Origin: Lachnospiraceae bacterium
GTDB taxonomy: Bacteria; Bacillota; Clostridia; Lachnospirales; Lachnospiraceae
DNA length: 64,000 nucleotides
NCBI GenBank assembly: GCA_017465475.1
Contig: JAFTWC010000041.1
Coordinates: forward strand, 23,064-87,063
Reading direction: 5' to 3'
The notes under the pieces were generated by a model. That model ran no database searches and had not been told where the DNA came from. It saw nothing but the letters and a program-made list of their open reading frames with translations. Position 1 is the first letter of the stretch, and each line of letters begins with the position of its first letter. The position numbers and the translations under genes are program-made. This document shows positions 16,371-26,800 of this stretch, piece by piece.

Positions 16371-17338
16371 AGGTAAGTGTCATTATGCTGACCTATAACA
16401 GGGAAGCACTGGTGGGACGGGCCATTGAGTCCATCTTAGCTCAGACCATGAAAGAATTTGAATATATCATTGTGGACAACGGTTCCACAGACCGGAGCGG
16501 CGCCATCGCTGAGGAATATGCAAAGAAGGATGCCCGCATCCGGGTACTGCACATCCCGAAGAGTAATATCGGCACCGGAAGAAATGCGGGACTGGACGCG
16601 GCAAAGGGCGAGTACATCACCTTTATTGACGATGACGACACGGCAGAACCGGACATGCTGGAGTTTTTGTACGGACTGGCGAAAGAAGCGGGGGCGGAGA
16701 TTTCGGTGTGCGGGTCCGTAAAGGAAGCAGACGGTGAATTGTCACCGAACTGTGTATTTGATGAAAAACTCATTCTGACACCGGAGGAAGCAGTGATAAC
16801 CCTTCTGGAACGAAAGAAAATAAAGACCGGTATGCCGGCAAAGTTGGTAAAACGGGAACTGTTTGAGGGAGTTCGGTTCCCTACGGAAGGCAAATACGAA
16901 GACATCCGCACCACCTATAAATACTTTGCCATTGCCAACCGTGTGGTGGCCCAGGGAAGTCCGAAATACCGGGTACTTCGCCATGTTGGAAATAACTCCG
17001 CATTTACCACAAACGATGTGCTTCTGACACCGGAGCAGCTGGACGAGTACTTTGAAGCATTCCGGGAACGGACGGAATACTTATCCGACAAACTTCCGAA
17101 GATTGCAGACTATGCCCAATACAGCGAATGGTCTTACATGATTTCTATGTGTAACAAGATATCGAGAAACAAACTGGCATCCTGCCAGAAACAGTTGGAG
17201 TTTGTGAAGAAAGAGCTGACGGAGCATTACGATGAATTCTATGGGTCGGAGTATATTGAAGAGTTTGAGAAGGAGTTTATGAGGGAGTATATAGAGCATT
17301 CTGTGGGAAAAAGATTAGGGGTCAGTGCATTGCTTTAA
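16355..17338 (+). CDS. Glycosyltransferase family 2
   Basis: 327 residues. VSVIMLTYNREALVGRAIES, VDNGSTDRSG and the DXD-containing FIDDDDTAEPDM define a GT-A fold GT2 enzyme. The C-terminal ~120 residues are helical and not informative on substrate. I take the GTG at 16355, 8 bases after AGAGAGGTG, over the ATG at 16364. It is coupled to rfbF by overlap, which suggests that it uses the CDP-sugar product or acts on the same glycan. It shares the less AT-rich composition of rfbF; the genes after it do not. Confidence 0.88.
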   Translation: MDQMVKVSVIMLTYNREALVGRAIESILAQTMKEFEYIIVDNGSTDRSGAIAEEYAKKDARIRVLHIPKSNIGTGRNAGLDAAKGEYITFIDDDDTAEPDMLEFLYGLAKEAGAEISVCGSVKEADGELSPNCVFDEKLILTPEEAVITLLERKKIKTGMPAKLVKRELFEGVRFPTEGKYEDIRTTYKYFAIANRVVAQGSPKYRVLRHVGNNSAFTTNDVLLTPEQLDEYFEAFRERTEYLSDKLPKIADYAQYSEWSYMISMCNKISRNKLASCQKQLEFVKKELTEHYDEFYGSEYIEEFEKEFMREYIEHSVGKRLGVSALL

Positions 17339-17358
17339 AAGGAAGTGAGGGAATTGTC

Positions 17359-18663
17359 ATGAGATTTGCAAATATTTATTGGCAAAATACGGAGATAAAA
17401 AACGGAACAAAACGTGTTAATATAGGAGATAATTTACAATTTTTTGCAGTAGATAATCTTTATAGCAAAATGCAGATTGATAGCAAGGAAATTGTATATT
17501 TGAAGATGGAAGAATTATGTGACTATAAGGGAGAATATTTGATTTTGCCAATGAATTGGTCTTTGTTTGATTTGAATTATATGCGAGAGGGTCGAATTGC
17601 AATATCACCATACATTTTTCCGGTTTTTTTAGCAATGACAATTGAATCGGCAACACATAATGATGACTATTTTAATGAGTATAATATCGCTTACTTAAAA
17701 AGGTATGAGCCAATCGGCTGTCGTGATGAATATACCATGCAAAAACTACGTGATTACGGTGTTGTTGCATACTTGAATGGGTGTTTGACACTTGCATTTG
17801 ATAAAAGAGAAAAGGGGGAGAAGCAGGAAAAGATATTTATAGTTGATGCCCCTAGAGAATTAGAGATGTATATGCCGGAAGATATTAAGAAAAAATGCGA
17901 GGTTTTAACGCAACAATATTATTATGAGGAAGAAGTGACAGAGGAAGAAGTTATCAGCAAAATTAAGGCACAGTATTGTAAATATGCAGAAGAGGGAGCT
18001 CTAATTGTGACGTCAAGACTACATGTTGCGTCTCCTGCGGTAGCAATGGGGATACCGGTGATTTTTGCGAGAGATAGAATTGATTACCGTTTTGCTTGGA
18101 TAGATAAATTGTTGCCGTTGTATGAACGACAGGATTACGGGCGGATAAATTGGGATCCTGATGTAATTGAGTGTGAAGAAATCAAGAATCGAATGATTGA
18201 TAATGCAATAAAGAGAATAAAAGACACCTATGAAAAGAATTCCTGTTATGAAATTAGTGATTTTTTTGAAAATAGAGAAACTAGAAATTATGTCAAATTT
18301 CAAGAGACCATTCAGGGTAATCTGTGTCGCGCGTACGAATTTATAGCAGGCAGATATGATAAAAGTGCCAGTTTTTATTATAGTATTTGGGGTGCAACAA
18401 AAGGAGCAGAGGAATTTTTCTGTTATATGAAAGAAGAGTATCCAAATGCTGAATTACGATGCGTTATAGATATGTATAGAGAAGAAGTATTTCATGGAAT
18501 TAAGATGGTAAAACCGGAACAGTTTCAGTTGACAGATAATGAAGTGGTAATTGTTCTTGCGGTAAAAGCATCTAATATGGCGGAAGAGGTGTTTGGAAAT
18601 AAAAGGATACAATCCAAAGACTATGTATGTGTAGGTGATTTGTTTTTTAGAGATAAAAAATGA
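17359..18663 (+). CDS. Polysaccharide pyruvyl transferase-like protein with C-terminal Rossmann-like domain
   Basis: 434 residues. NIGDNLQFFAVDNLY near residue 23 and SRLHVASPAVAMGIPVIFARD near 216-236 are the two signatures of the pyruvyl transferase family (CsaB/WcaK type), which adds pyruvate ketals to surface sugars. Some relatives have other roles, so the reaction is inferred. Residues ~330-434 form a second domain (YSIWGATKGAEEFFCYMKEE, CVIDMYREEVFHGIKMV) that resembles the nucleotide-binding fold at the start of the next gene. From here on the DNA becomes visibly AT-rich, suggesting a different origin from rfbF. GGAAGTGAGG precedes the ATG. Confidence 0.75.
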   Translation: MRFANIYWQNTEIKNGTKRVNIGDNLQFFAVDNLYSKMQIDSKEIVYLKMEELCDYKGEYLILPMNWSLFDLNYMREGRIAISPYIFPVFLAMTIESATHNDDYFNEYNIAYLKRYEPIGCRDEYTMQKLRDYGVVAYLNGCLTLAFDKREKGEKQEKIFIVDAPRELEMYMPEDIKKKCEVLTQQYYYEEEVTEEEVISKIKAQYCKYAEEGALIVTSRLHVASPAVAMGIPVIFARDRIDYRFAWIDKLLPLYERQDYGRINWDPDVIECEEIKNRMIDNAIKRIKDTYEKNSCYEISDFFENRETRNYVKFQETIQGNLCRAYEFIAGRYDKSASFYYSIWGATKGAEEFFCYMKEEYPNAELRCVIDMYREEVFHGIKMVKPEQFQLTDNEVVIVLAVKASNMAEEVFGNKRIQSKDYVCVGDLFFRDKK

Positions 18664-18714
18664 GAAGCAGTTAATGAGTTGTACGGAATAAAATGATGAT
18701 TGAAAGGATACGGA

Positions 18715-19953
18715 ATGGAAAAAGTACAAAATTATGCATGGCCTATTACGGCGGTAAGTAAAGAAGATTATACTGTTATTCTGGATTGTGTAAGGGAGAA
18801 TAAGGAGAAGTTTGAGGGAAAGCAGATATTAATTTTTGGTGCGGGAATTCGAGGCGCAGAATTTTCGGTTGTATTGGAAGGAGAAGGCTATACAAATATT
18901 GTTTTCACTGACAATAATAAAGAAAAGTGGGGCGGGGTAATAGATGGTTATCCTATTATTAGTGTGGAAGAGGCACTAAACAGGAGGGAAAATGTTGTTT
19001 ATATGATTTCTGTAGAAGAAGGTGACTCTATCAGAGATCAGTTGCTAAATGCTGGGTTGGAAGAAAATAAAGATTTTTATTATCCTAAAGCAGATTTATA
19101 TGAAAGGTTCACGGAGGAATTTCGTCGCCCGATGAAAGATGAGATATTAGTTATGGGTGATTGCATGTTTGAAGTGATTTCTTTCTATGATAAAAACAAG
19201 GACTCATTATCTGAAATCATGCAACAACAGTTAGGTTATGAAAATGTAAAATTGTTAACAATGCATGGAATGGGAATGCCTTCGTTTTATCATGTGTTAA
19301 AAGGACAGTTGAATTGCGGATATAAACCTTCCGTTTTTGTTGTGATGTTGAATTTTGAAACACTTACCGGAAAACAACATCTACTGCCACGGTCGCAACA
19401 TACAAAGTTAGCACGAATGGTGAGTGAAACGGCACCGGATCCGGACGAAGAATTGAAACGATATGCAGAATTAACAGAAGAGAGAGTAAAAAATGTGCAA
19501 GCAGAGTTTTTTACTACAAACAATATGTCGTCTGCAAAAATGTCCAATAATAGTAAGGGTAAAATAAGTGATAGTGCATCCAAGGTGTTTTTTAAGTTGA
19601 ATTATATGTATAAACTTGATACAGAGATGGAAAGTATCCAATATCTGAGGGAAGTCCTGAGAATGGCTAAAGAAAAAGATTTTCAGGTGCTTCCGTTTGT
19701 TCCTCCGGTAAATTATCAGCGCGGAGAAGAACTCTTTGGAAGCGCATTTGAACAAGCGTACAGTCATAATTTGACGGCACTAACAGAGGTTGTGGAAGAA
19801 GAGGGATTCCATTTGCTAGATTTAAGTCATATATGCACTAGGGAGCTTTTTGCTCACGCTTCAACACCGGATGAAACAACAAATTATGAAGGTCGCACAT
19901 TAGTTGCAAAGAAGATATGTGAAGAATTATGCAGAATGGAGAAGAACGTATGA
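18715..19953 (+). CDS. Rossmann-like plus SGNH/DltD-like protein, unknown
   Basis: 412 residues. Residues ~36-110 are a Rossmann-like module (ILIFGAGIRGAEFSVVLEGE, VFTDNNKEKWGG, YPIISVEEA) seen in many surface-polymer enzymes. Residues ~140-412 resemble SGNH/DltD-type acyl esterases or transferases: ILVMGDCMFEVISF as the serine-loop region with Cys at the usual Ser place, and DETTNYEGRTLVAKKI as the closing block, where the family has Asp-x-x-His. Both changes would weaken normal hydrolase chemistry, so transferase, binding or scaffolding roles are open. Its end overlaps the carrier protein start by 4 bases (ATGA). I prefer 18715, with AAAGGA upstream, over 18700. Confidence 0.6.
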   Translation: MEKVQNYAWPITAVSKEDYTVILDCVRENKEKFEGKQILIFGAGIRGAEFSVVLEGEGYTNIVFTDNNKEKWGGVIDGYPIISVEEALNRRENVVYMISVEEGDSIRDQLLNAGLEENKDFYYPKADLYERFTEEFRRPMKDEILVMGDCMFEVISFYDKNKDSLSEIMQQQLGYENVKLLTMHGMGMPSFYHVLKGQLNCGYKPSVFVVMLNFETLTGKQHLLPRSQHTKLARMVSETAPDPDEELKRYAELTEERVKNVQAEFFTTNNMSSAKMSNNSKGKISDSASKVFFKLNYMYKLDTEMESIQYLREVLRMAKEKDFQVLPFVPPVNYQRGEELFGSAFEQAYSHNLTALTEVVEEEGFHLLDLSHICTRELFAHASTPDETTNYEGRTLVAKKICEELCRMEKNV

Positions 19954-20183
19954 ATGAGATAAAACAATTTATTATTGAGAAATTAGAAGAAGCGAGTGGA
20001 ATAGATGGGGTGAAGGAAGAGAGCTTGTTGTTTGAGGAAGAGATATTAGATTCATTAAGTATATTATATCTTGTAGGGGAAGTAGAAGAACAGTATGGAA
20101 TACAAATACCGCTGGAAGATGTAATCGAGGATAATTTTTGTACGGTTAATCATATAGCATTATATTTAAAAAATCGGATGTAG
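19950..20183 (+). CDS. Acyl/peptidyl carrier protein
   Basis: 77 residues, the usual carrier protein length. LDSLSILYL provides the DSL motif with Ser35 as the 4'-phosphopantetheine attachment site, and acidic helices surround it (EESLLFEEE, LVGEVEEQYG). GGAG lies 9 bases before the ATG at 19950, and the start overlaps the previous stop. It lies directly before an adenylation enzyme, so it is the likely acceptor of that enzyme's amino acid, like DltC for DltA. It is too acidic and too clustered to be the housekeeping AcpP. Confidence 0.9.
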   Translation: MNEIKQFIIEKLEEASGIDGVKEESLLFEEEILDSLSILYLVGEVEEQYGIQIPLEDVIEDNFCTVNHIALYLKNRM

Positions 20184-20207
20184 GAAAAAGACGGGAGCTG
20201 AGGCTTT

Positions 20208-21731
20208 ATGGACAGAACAGTAGTAAGTTATTTTAAAAATACGGCAGAACGATATGGAAGTAAAATGGCATGTGCAGACGATGTGAGCAGCATGTCGTAT
20301 AAAGAGTTGTGGGAGGAATCACATATTATTTCGGGTAACTTACTGAAATATTTCGAGGTGCGTAAGCCGATACCGGTATTGATGAAGAAAAGTTGTAGAA
20401 CACTTTCGGTGATGTGGGGAATCATTAAAGCAGGTTGCTGCTATGTGATAATAGACCCAATGTTGCCGAAGGAAAGAATTTGTGCAATTTTAAATACTTT
20501 ACAAGCAGACTATATTGTGACAGAAGAGTCTTTTGTCGTAGAGGGATTGCCGAAAGGTATAAAAGTAATACATCAGGAAAGGTTGAGGGATGCTATTACA
20601 GAAACTCAAAAGAATCAGGTTGAAAATCGGATTCGTGATATTTGCGATATTGATCCATTATATATAATGTTTACATCAGGGTCTACGGGTGTACCTAAAG
20701 GAGTGGTGGTAAATCATCGTTCGGTAATTGATTTTATTGAATGCTTCGTGGAGAACTTTCATATTACAGAAAAAGATGTAATTGGAAATCAGGCACCATG
20801 GGATTTTGATGTATCTGTAAAAGATATTTTTTCGGCAGTTAAGACGGGAGCTACAGTGCAGATAATAGCAAAAAAGTATTTTTCGTTTCCTATACAACTG
20901 GCAGAATTATTGGAAGAAAGAAAAGTCACTACCTTGATATGGGCAGTTTCTGCGTTGTGCATTTTATCTTCAAAGAATGTGTTTTCTCATATCAGACCGA
21001 AATGCATTGAAAAGATTATATTTAGTGGAGAGGTAATGCCTGTCAATCAATATAATATTTGGAGACGACAGTATCCGGAAGCTTTGTTTGTAAATGTATA
21101 TGGTCCTACAGAAATTACATGTAATTGTACGTATTGTGTATTAAAGGGAGAATACATGGAGGGGGAGGTATTGCCAATAGGAAAAGCGTTTTCAAATGAA
21201 CGCGTTTTTTTGTTGGATGAGCAAGACTGCCTGATTGAAAAGAAAAAAACGAATGTTAAAGGTGAAATTTGTGTGTCAGGAACGGCGGTTTCGATGGGGT
21301 ATTATAATGCGACGGAAGAAACGGAGAGACATTTTGTCCAAAATCCGCTAAATAAGATGTATCGTGAAATAATATACAGGACAGGAGATATAGGTTACTA
21401 TAATAAAGACGGGGAACTATGCTTTTTGGCAAGAAAAGACTTTCAAATCAAGTATATGGGTCACAGGATAGAACTGGGGGAAATTGAGAGGGCATTTTAC
21501 AAGGTTTCCGGGATACGACAGATTTGTTGTATTTATCATAAGAGTGAGATTTTTGCGTTTGTTGTCGGTGATACCGATACAAAAAAGATTACTCGGGAAA
21601 TCAGAAAGATACTGCCTCAATATATGCTCCCGTCACATGTGATAAATATGAATGAATTGCCATTGAACAACAATGGAAAAATTGATCGGAAGGGTTTAGT
21701 TGTTTATTTAGAAAGGGAAGAAAAATGTTAA
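20208..21731 (+). CDS. Stand-alone amino acid adenylation enzyme (NRPS A-domain/DltA type)
   Basis: 507 residues covering one complete ANL-family enzyme. Core motifs appear in order: FTSGSTGVPKG (A3) near residue 155, NVYGPTEIT (A5), YRTGDIGYY (A7), GHRIELGEIE (A8) and the catalytic-lysine motif NNGKIDRKGL (A10). It should activate an amino acid as the AMP ester and load the adjacent carrier protein. The pocket residue between A4 and A5 begins WDFDVS, and that Asp is the usual alpha-amino contact, which supports an amino acid over a fatty acid. It overlaps the next gene by 7 bases. The substrate cannot be read by eye. Confidence 0.88.
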   Translation: MDRTVVSYFKNTAERYGSKMACADDVSSMSYKELWEESHIISGNLLKYFEVRKPIPVLMKKSCRTLSVMWGIIKAGCCYVIIDPMLPKERICAILNTLQADYIVTEESFVVEGLPKGIKVIHQERLRDAITETQKNQVENRIRDICDIDPLYIMFTSGSTGVPKGVVVNHRSVIDFIECFVENFHITEKDVIGNQAPWDFDVSVKDIFSAVKTGATVQIIAKKYFSFPIQLAELLEERKVTTLIWAVSALCILSSKNVFSHIRPKCIEKIIFSGEVMPVNQYNIWRRQYPEALFVNVYGPTEITCNCTYCVLKGEYMEGEVLPIGKAFSNERVFLLDEQDCLIEKKKTNVKGEICVSGTAVSMGYYNATEETERHFVQNPLNKMYREIIYRTGDIGYYNKDGELCFLARKDFQIKYMGHRIELGEIERAFYKVSGIRQICCIYHKSEIFAFVVGDTDTKKITREIRKILPQYMLPSHVINMNELPLNNNGKIDRKGLVVYLEREEKC

Positions 21732-22948
21732 ATGATATGCAGATTTGTGACATTGCACAAAAGTACGGAACTCCATCGTATTTGTTTGATTTAAGTGAAT
21801 TAAGTTCTCGGGTGAAGAGAATAAAGGAATTATTGGGCGAAGAGGTTGAGTTGTGTTATGCGATGAAAGCGAATCCGTTTCTTACATTTTTTTTAGATGA
21901 ATATGTTGATAAATTTGAAGTGTGTTCATTTGGAGAATATGAGATATGTAAAAAATATGAGATATGTTCGTCTAAAATTGTATATTCGGGGGTATATAAA
22001 CAGTGTGATGAATTGATGAATACTGTGAAGGATGATTTTGATGGGGATTATACGATTGAATCTAAGAAGCAGTTTGAGGAATTGTGTAATTTGATTCATG
22101 AAACAAAACGACATGCAAGAATACTGTTACGTCTTACCAGTGGAAATCAATTTGGGATGGATGAAGAAGAAATCATAGCAATTCTGTCAAGGATTGATGA
22201 AATGCCATACATTGAATTCGCGGGGATACAGTTTTTTTCGGGAACTCAGAAAAAAAATATTGAGATTGTGGAACGGGAATTGACGGAGTTGGATGCATTT
22301 TGCACGAAAGTAAAAATAGAGACCGGAAAAGTAATTACTCGAATAGAATATGGAGCAGGATTGTTTGTTGATTATTTTGGAGATGAAGAAGCTGACTTTG
22401 ATGATTTGATAAAAATGAGAGAGTGGTTGCAAAAGCGACAATATCATTTTGTAATTGAGCTTGGTCGATATATTGTTGCAACGTGTGGCAAATATTTGAC
22501 AAAAATTGTTGATATAAAGAAGAATAAAGGTAAGCGATATTGTATGATAGACGGAGGGATACACCAGATAAATTATTATGGACAAATGCTCGGATTGAGG
22601 GTGCCTCCGGTTCGACAAGTTTCGTACGAAAGAAAACAAATTGGAGAAAGTGAAAAATGGACGGTATGTGGTGCTCTTTGTACGGTACATGATGTTGTTT
22701 TGCGTGAATATGAGATGCAGAATCCGTGCGAAGGGGATTTATTATTGTTTGAAATGATAGGGGCGTATTCTGTTACGGAAGCTAGTTTTTTGTTTTTATC
22801 AAGAGAACTTCCGAATGTCCTTGCGATAGATGAAAAAGGACAGGTAAAGGTGTTGAGGAAGCAAATGTCGACGGCACATATAAATTCGGGGGGGGAGACG
22901 AGAAAACCGGTTAAGAAGCTTTTGGGAGTTGTCGATATATATGGATAA
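21725..22948 (+). CDS. Fold type III PLP decarboxylase-like enzyme (LysA family)
   Basis: 407 residues with the LysA/ornithine decarboxylase plan: PLP lysine K48 in CYAMKAN, EVCSFGEYEICKKYEI, the glycine-rich ARILLRLTSG, IEYGAGLFVDYFG, and the C-terminal CGALCTVHDVV, where LysA has a catalytic Cys-containing motif. Genuine diaminopimelate decarboxylases serve lysine synthesis, but this one overlaps an adenylation enzyme and follows a carrier protein. In the exosortase-type clusters and in butirosin synthesis, relatives decarboxylate carrier-bound amino acids. I infer a similar use here. The specificity region is not decisive, and a free-amino-acid decarboxylase is the alternative. Confidence 0.82.
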   Translation: MLNDMQICDIAQKYGTPSYLFDLSELSSRVKRIKELLGEEVELCYAMKANPFLTFFLDEYVDKFEVCSFGEYEICKKYEICSSKIVYSGVYKQCDELMNTVKDDFDGDYTIESKKQFEELCNLIHETKRHARILLRLTSGNQFGMDEEEIIAILSRIDEMPYIEFAGIQFFSGTQKKNIEIVERELTELDAFCTKVKIETGKVITRIEYGAGLFVDYFGDEEADFDDLIKMREWLQKRQYHFVIELGRYIVATCGKYLTKIVDIKKNKGKRYCMIDGGIHQINYYGQMLGLRVPPVRQVSYERKQIGESEKWTVCGALCTVHDVVLREYEMQNPCEGDLLLFEMIGAYSVTEASFLFLSRELPNVLAIDEKGQVKVLRKQMSTAHINSGGETRKPVKKLLGVVDIYG

Positions 22949-22993
22949 GAAGTATGTAATTATTTAAAAATATAAACAAACGGAGGAAGAATT

Positions 22994-23809
22994 ATGGAAA
23001 AGTTAGTTATGGATCGTGTATCATGTCATGTTACGGAAAGATGTAATCTTCGCTGCAAAATGTGTTCTGCATTCATCCCGAAACTTTATGAGTTGGGAAA
23101 TGTGCCGGAATATGATATGGACGAGTTGATAAAAAGCTTTCAAACATATTTTGAGTTGGTAGAAAGGGTGCGGATGATTTCTATCTCTGGTGGGGAACCG
23201 ATGTTGCATCCGCGGTTGGCTGAATTGCTAGAATTTCTTTTACAGTATGAAGAGCGATTCACAAAGTTAGAAGTATTTACAAACGGAACATTATCTATTC
23301 CCGAGCCGGTCTTGAAGGTTATGGCAAAATCTGAAAAGATGTTGTTGTTTGTAGATCATTATGGACCGGAAATCTCAAAAAAAGTTGATGAGATTAAAGA
23401 ACTTTGTGAAAAGTACAATGTGCGCTATACGATACGAATTTATTATGGGGAAAATGCTCATATGGGCGGCTGGTTTGACAAGAGTTTCTTAAAAGAAAAG
23501 TTAAGTGAAGAAAAGGCGAAAGAGCATTTTAGTAAGTGTGTTTCTACAAATATGTTTACTATATTTGGAAAAGAGCTGGTGTATTGTCCGATGCCGTATG
23601 AAGGATGGGCAATCGGGGCTATTCCGAGAAGCGATGTGCTTGGAGTACGATTGGTAGATGAAGAAACTACCTTGGAAGAAAAATATGAAAAATTGGTAGA
23701 ACTTTGTAATGTTGAATACCTTCCGGGATGCGCATGGTGTAACGGTGTAGGAATCTACGAAGATGTTAAGCGATATGTTCCGGCAGAGCAGGTGAAAAGC
23801 AAGAAGTAA
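22994..23809 (+). CDS. Radical SAM enzyme of the surface-polymer cluster
   Basis: 271 residues. CNLRCKMC gives the C-x3-C-x2-C cluster cysteines C17, C21 and C24. SISGGEPMLHPRL is the SAM-binding GGE motif, and KLEVFTNGTL follows. The C-terminal part has more cysteines (YCPMPYEGWA, then PGCAWCNG) that could bind an auxiliary cluster, as in SPASM or Twitch proteins, although it is short. The substrate is unknown. It lies 46 bases after the PLP enzyme and 15 before the giant glycosyltransferase protein, with AAACGGAGGAAG before the ATG, so it belongs to the same transcript. Confidence 0.85.
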   Translation: MEKLVMDRVSCHVTERCNLRCKMCSAFIPKLYELGNVPEYDMDELIKSFQTYFELVERVRMISISGGEPMLHPRLAELLEFLLQYEERFTKLEVFTNGTLSIPEPVLKVMAKSEKMLLFVDHYGPEISKKVDEIKELCEKYNVRYTIRIYYGENAHMGGWFDKSFLKEKLSEEKAKEHFSKCVSTNMFTIFGKELVYCPMPYEGWAIGAIPRSDVLGVRLVDEETTLEEKYEKLVELCNVEYLPGCAWCNGVGIYEDVKRYVPAEQVKSKK

Positions 23810-23824
23810 AAAAGGAGAAGACAG

Positions 23825-26800
23825 ATGATTTATGTTCGTACCTGTGCATATAACGCTGAAAAAACAATAACCAGAACAATTGAAAGCATATTGAATCAAA
23901 CATATGGTGAATTTACATACTATATATTGGATAATGGTTCAAAAGATGGGACAAGAGAGATAATTCGCAGTTATGCGGAGAAAGATAGTCGGATTGTTCC
24001 TTTTTATGCTGAGCGGAATCATGATATAACAGAATGTACGGGATTTTGGAATCTGTTTTACAGTTTACAAGACGGGGATTATCTATGTAGTTTGGATGCG
24101 GATGATTCATATGAATTAACTTTTTTAGAGGAAATGCTCCGATTTGTAACAGAGAATGATTTGGATATGGCGGCATGTGGGTCACTGTTCATGGATGCGG
24201 AAACGTGGCAACAATGTGGGGATCGTGTGTTGCATGAAAATATAGTGATAAGAGACGGAGAAGAATTGGGAAAATATTTTCCTGAAATATATTGGAATCT
24301 TCGTCAAACGTGGGGAAAATTGTATAGTGCCAAGGCGGCACGAATGCCGTATATGATTGAAAAGCCGGAATGGTATCCAAAGGCATATGGCGGGGATACG
24401 GTGAATACTTTTGAGGCGGTTAAGATGTCATTACGTATTGGCGTACTGGCGCGACCATTACATTATTATGCATTGTCAATGAAGTCGGTATCAAATCGTT
24501 GGATCGAAGGAAGAGAAAAGTCAGATCCACTTTTGTTTGACAAGGCGAAAGAGTTATTGATTGAAAAATGTGGTATTGTTTCGGAACGAAATACGGATTT
24601 TTTATTTGCAGTGTATTTTAATGCACTTTGTGATACTTTTCGTACTTTGTTTCGTTCGAATATACCTGCGGAACAGAAGCTGCAAATAGCGAGAGAAATC
24701 TTCTTTTTTAAACACACACAAGAGATGTTTTGTCAGAAGTTTGGCGTGGCGAACGAAACAAGAGTTGCTTTTTTTGTAGATGTTGTAGTAAGTCTTTTGT
24801 CATTGTGGGAAGAAAATAAGGAGCTATCCTTTGAAATGATTTCGGAGATCTTTTCAAATATTAATCCAGATTTTAGTCAAGTGATTACCAAAGACAGTTT
24901 TGCATGGTATATGGATAAGCATCCGATTATTATACGAAATGTAGCTTTAAGAGAATATGAGTACGCAACAAATAATTTGCTGGTTTGGCTTAATAAAAAA
25001 GAAACGAATCCAGATAAAGATTTCCCATATATATTGGGACAGCAACTGGCTGCATTACGGAACGAAGAACAGAAGTATGTTATTTTTTCAAAGCAGTTAA
25101 TACGATGGTACATTGCTAATAATCAGCTAAAACGTGCGGAGGCTGAATTAAAAGAATGGAGCGAATTGCTTCCTAATGATGTTGATATTCTTACGTTAAA
25201 AGAGGCATATCAACAGCAACTAATTTCTAATGATGCTATAAAGGGAAAACATCAATCTGAGGTTATAGTACATAATGAGTGGGATGCGGATATACTTAAA
25301 AAAGAGTATGATTTTTTTCGGTATGTTTCGCTGTTAAAAGAAGTGACAAATAAGTATGTTATTATTGTTGCTACACGAGATACTCCGTGGGGGCCGGCGT
25401 TTGAACAACAAAAAACGAAGGCCTTAAAAGATGTGGGTTATGGAGTAGATTTATATGGGAAATATCGGTATGCATATGCAGCTATTATGGACGAAGGACG
25501 AGTGCTATTTGAGAAAATCGGCACTACAACAAAAGACGTCGTGACACATGAACTCATGATAGATGAAGATAGGATTAGTATAAGTAGTTCTGGGTTTGAA
25601 GCAGATGTAATATACGAATTTACTGCGGGCTCGATTTTGATAAATGGTGAGGAAGTATCTGCAAGAGGAAGAGGGCTTAATTTTGTTATTTATGATAAGA
25701 TGTCGAAAAAAGTAGTGGATACGGTAAATTTTGATACCTATAGCAATCAACTTTCTTGCAGACATCCACTTGAAGCGTTGGAGAGAATTCAACGTTTTGC
25801 AGAACAGCATGTGGGAGTAGAGTTGCTATGTGTTAAGGCACCTGGATTTCCTAAAAAGGATTTAACTTCAAATGAACGTTTTATTCTTGAGAATAACGTG
25901 GTTAGGGAAAAGGTTATTAGCAATTTGGAAAAATCGATGTTTGCGATAAACAAGTATTATGATAAGAATGTATTGGAAGAGGTTTTTGCTGTTCCGAAAT
26001 CGTATCATGATATAAGTGGAGTGCGTCGCTTTCAAGATGTCAGGGGGAGAAGTGTAAATGTTGAGGGAGGACATCGAATAACATTGAATCAGCCAACTCG
26101 ATGGAATAGAACGATTTATTTTATCGGAGGATGCAGTGTTTTTGGTATAGGGGCAAGCGATGAGCATACGATGGCATCTTGGCTACAAAAACAACTTAAT
26201 GGCATTATAGGTGATGACGTTTTTTGTGTGCAAAATTACGGCTATTATCTTTGCGAAGCAGATAGACAACGTGAAGAAGAGATGGACATTTTGGAAGCGT
26301 TACCTGTAAAATCAGGAGATATCGTTTTATATTATTGGACTGAAGATGGAATTTCGCCGATGAACGGATTCCCGATGATCGACTGTTCAGCTGTTGTTGC
26401 ACAACCTCGGGATTGCGAGGTGTTTATAGATAAGGGACATCTTACTCCTGATGGGTATCGTTTGGTGGCAGAGAAAATATTTGATGAGCTATTGAAACGA
26501 GGAATGTTAGAGACGACAAGTGAGTTTATGCCGGAAAAGAAACTGAGTATGTCGGACTATGGATTTGATGAGAATCAAAATAAGGAATTACAAGAGTATA
26601 AAAAAAGTCTTGTGGATTTTTATGATACAGTGTTTTCCCCGAAGATTGGTTCAATTGTTATGAACTGTAATCCATTTACATTGGGACATCGGTATTTGAT
26701 TGAACAAGCTTTACAACGGTGCGACTTCTTGATGGTATTTTTAGTTGAGGAAGATAGTTCCTTTTTCTCCTTTGAGGATAGATTGAGATTGGTTGAAGAA

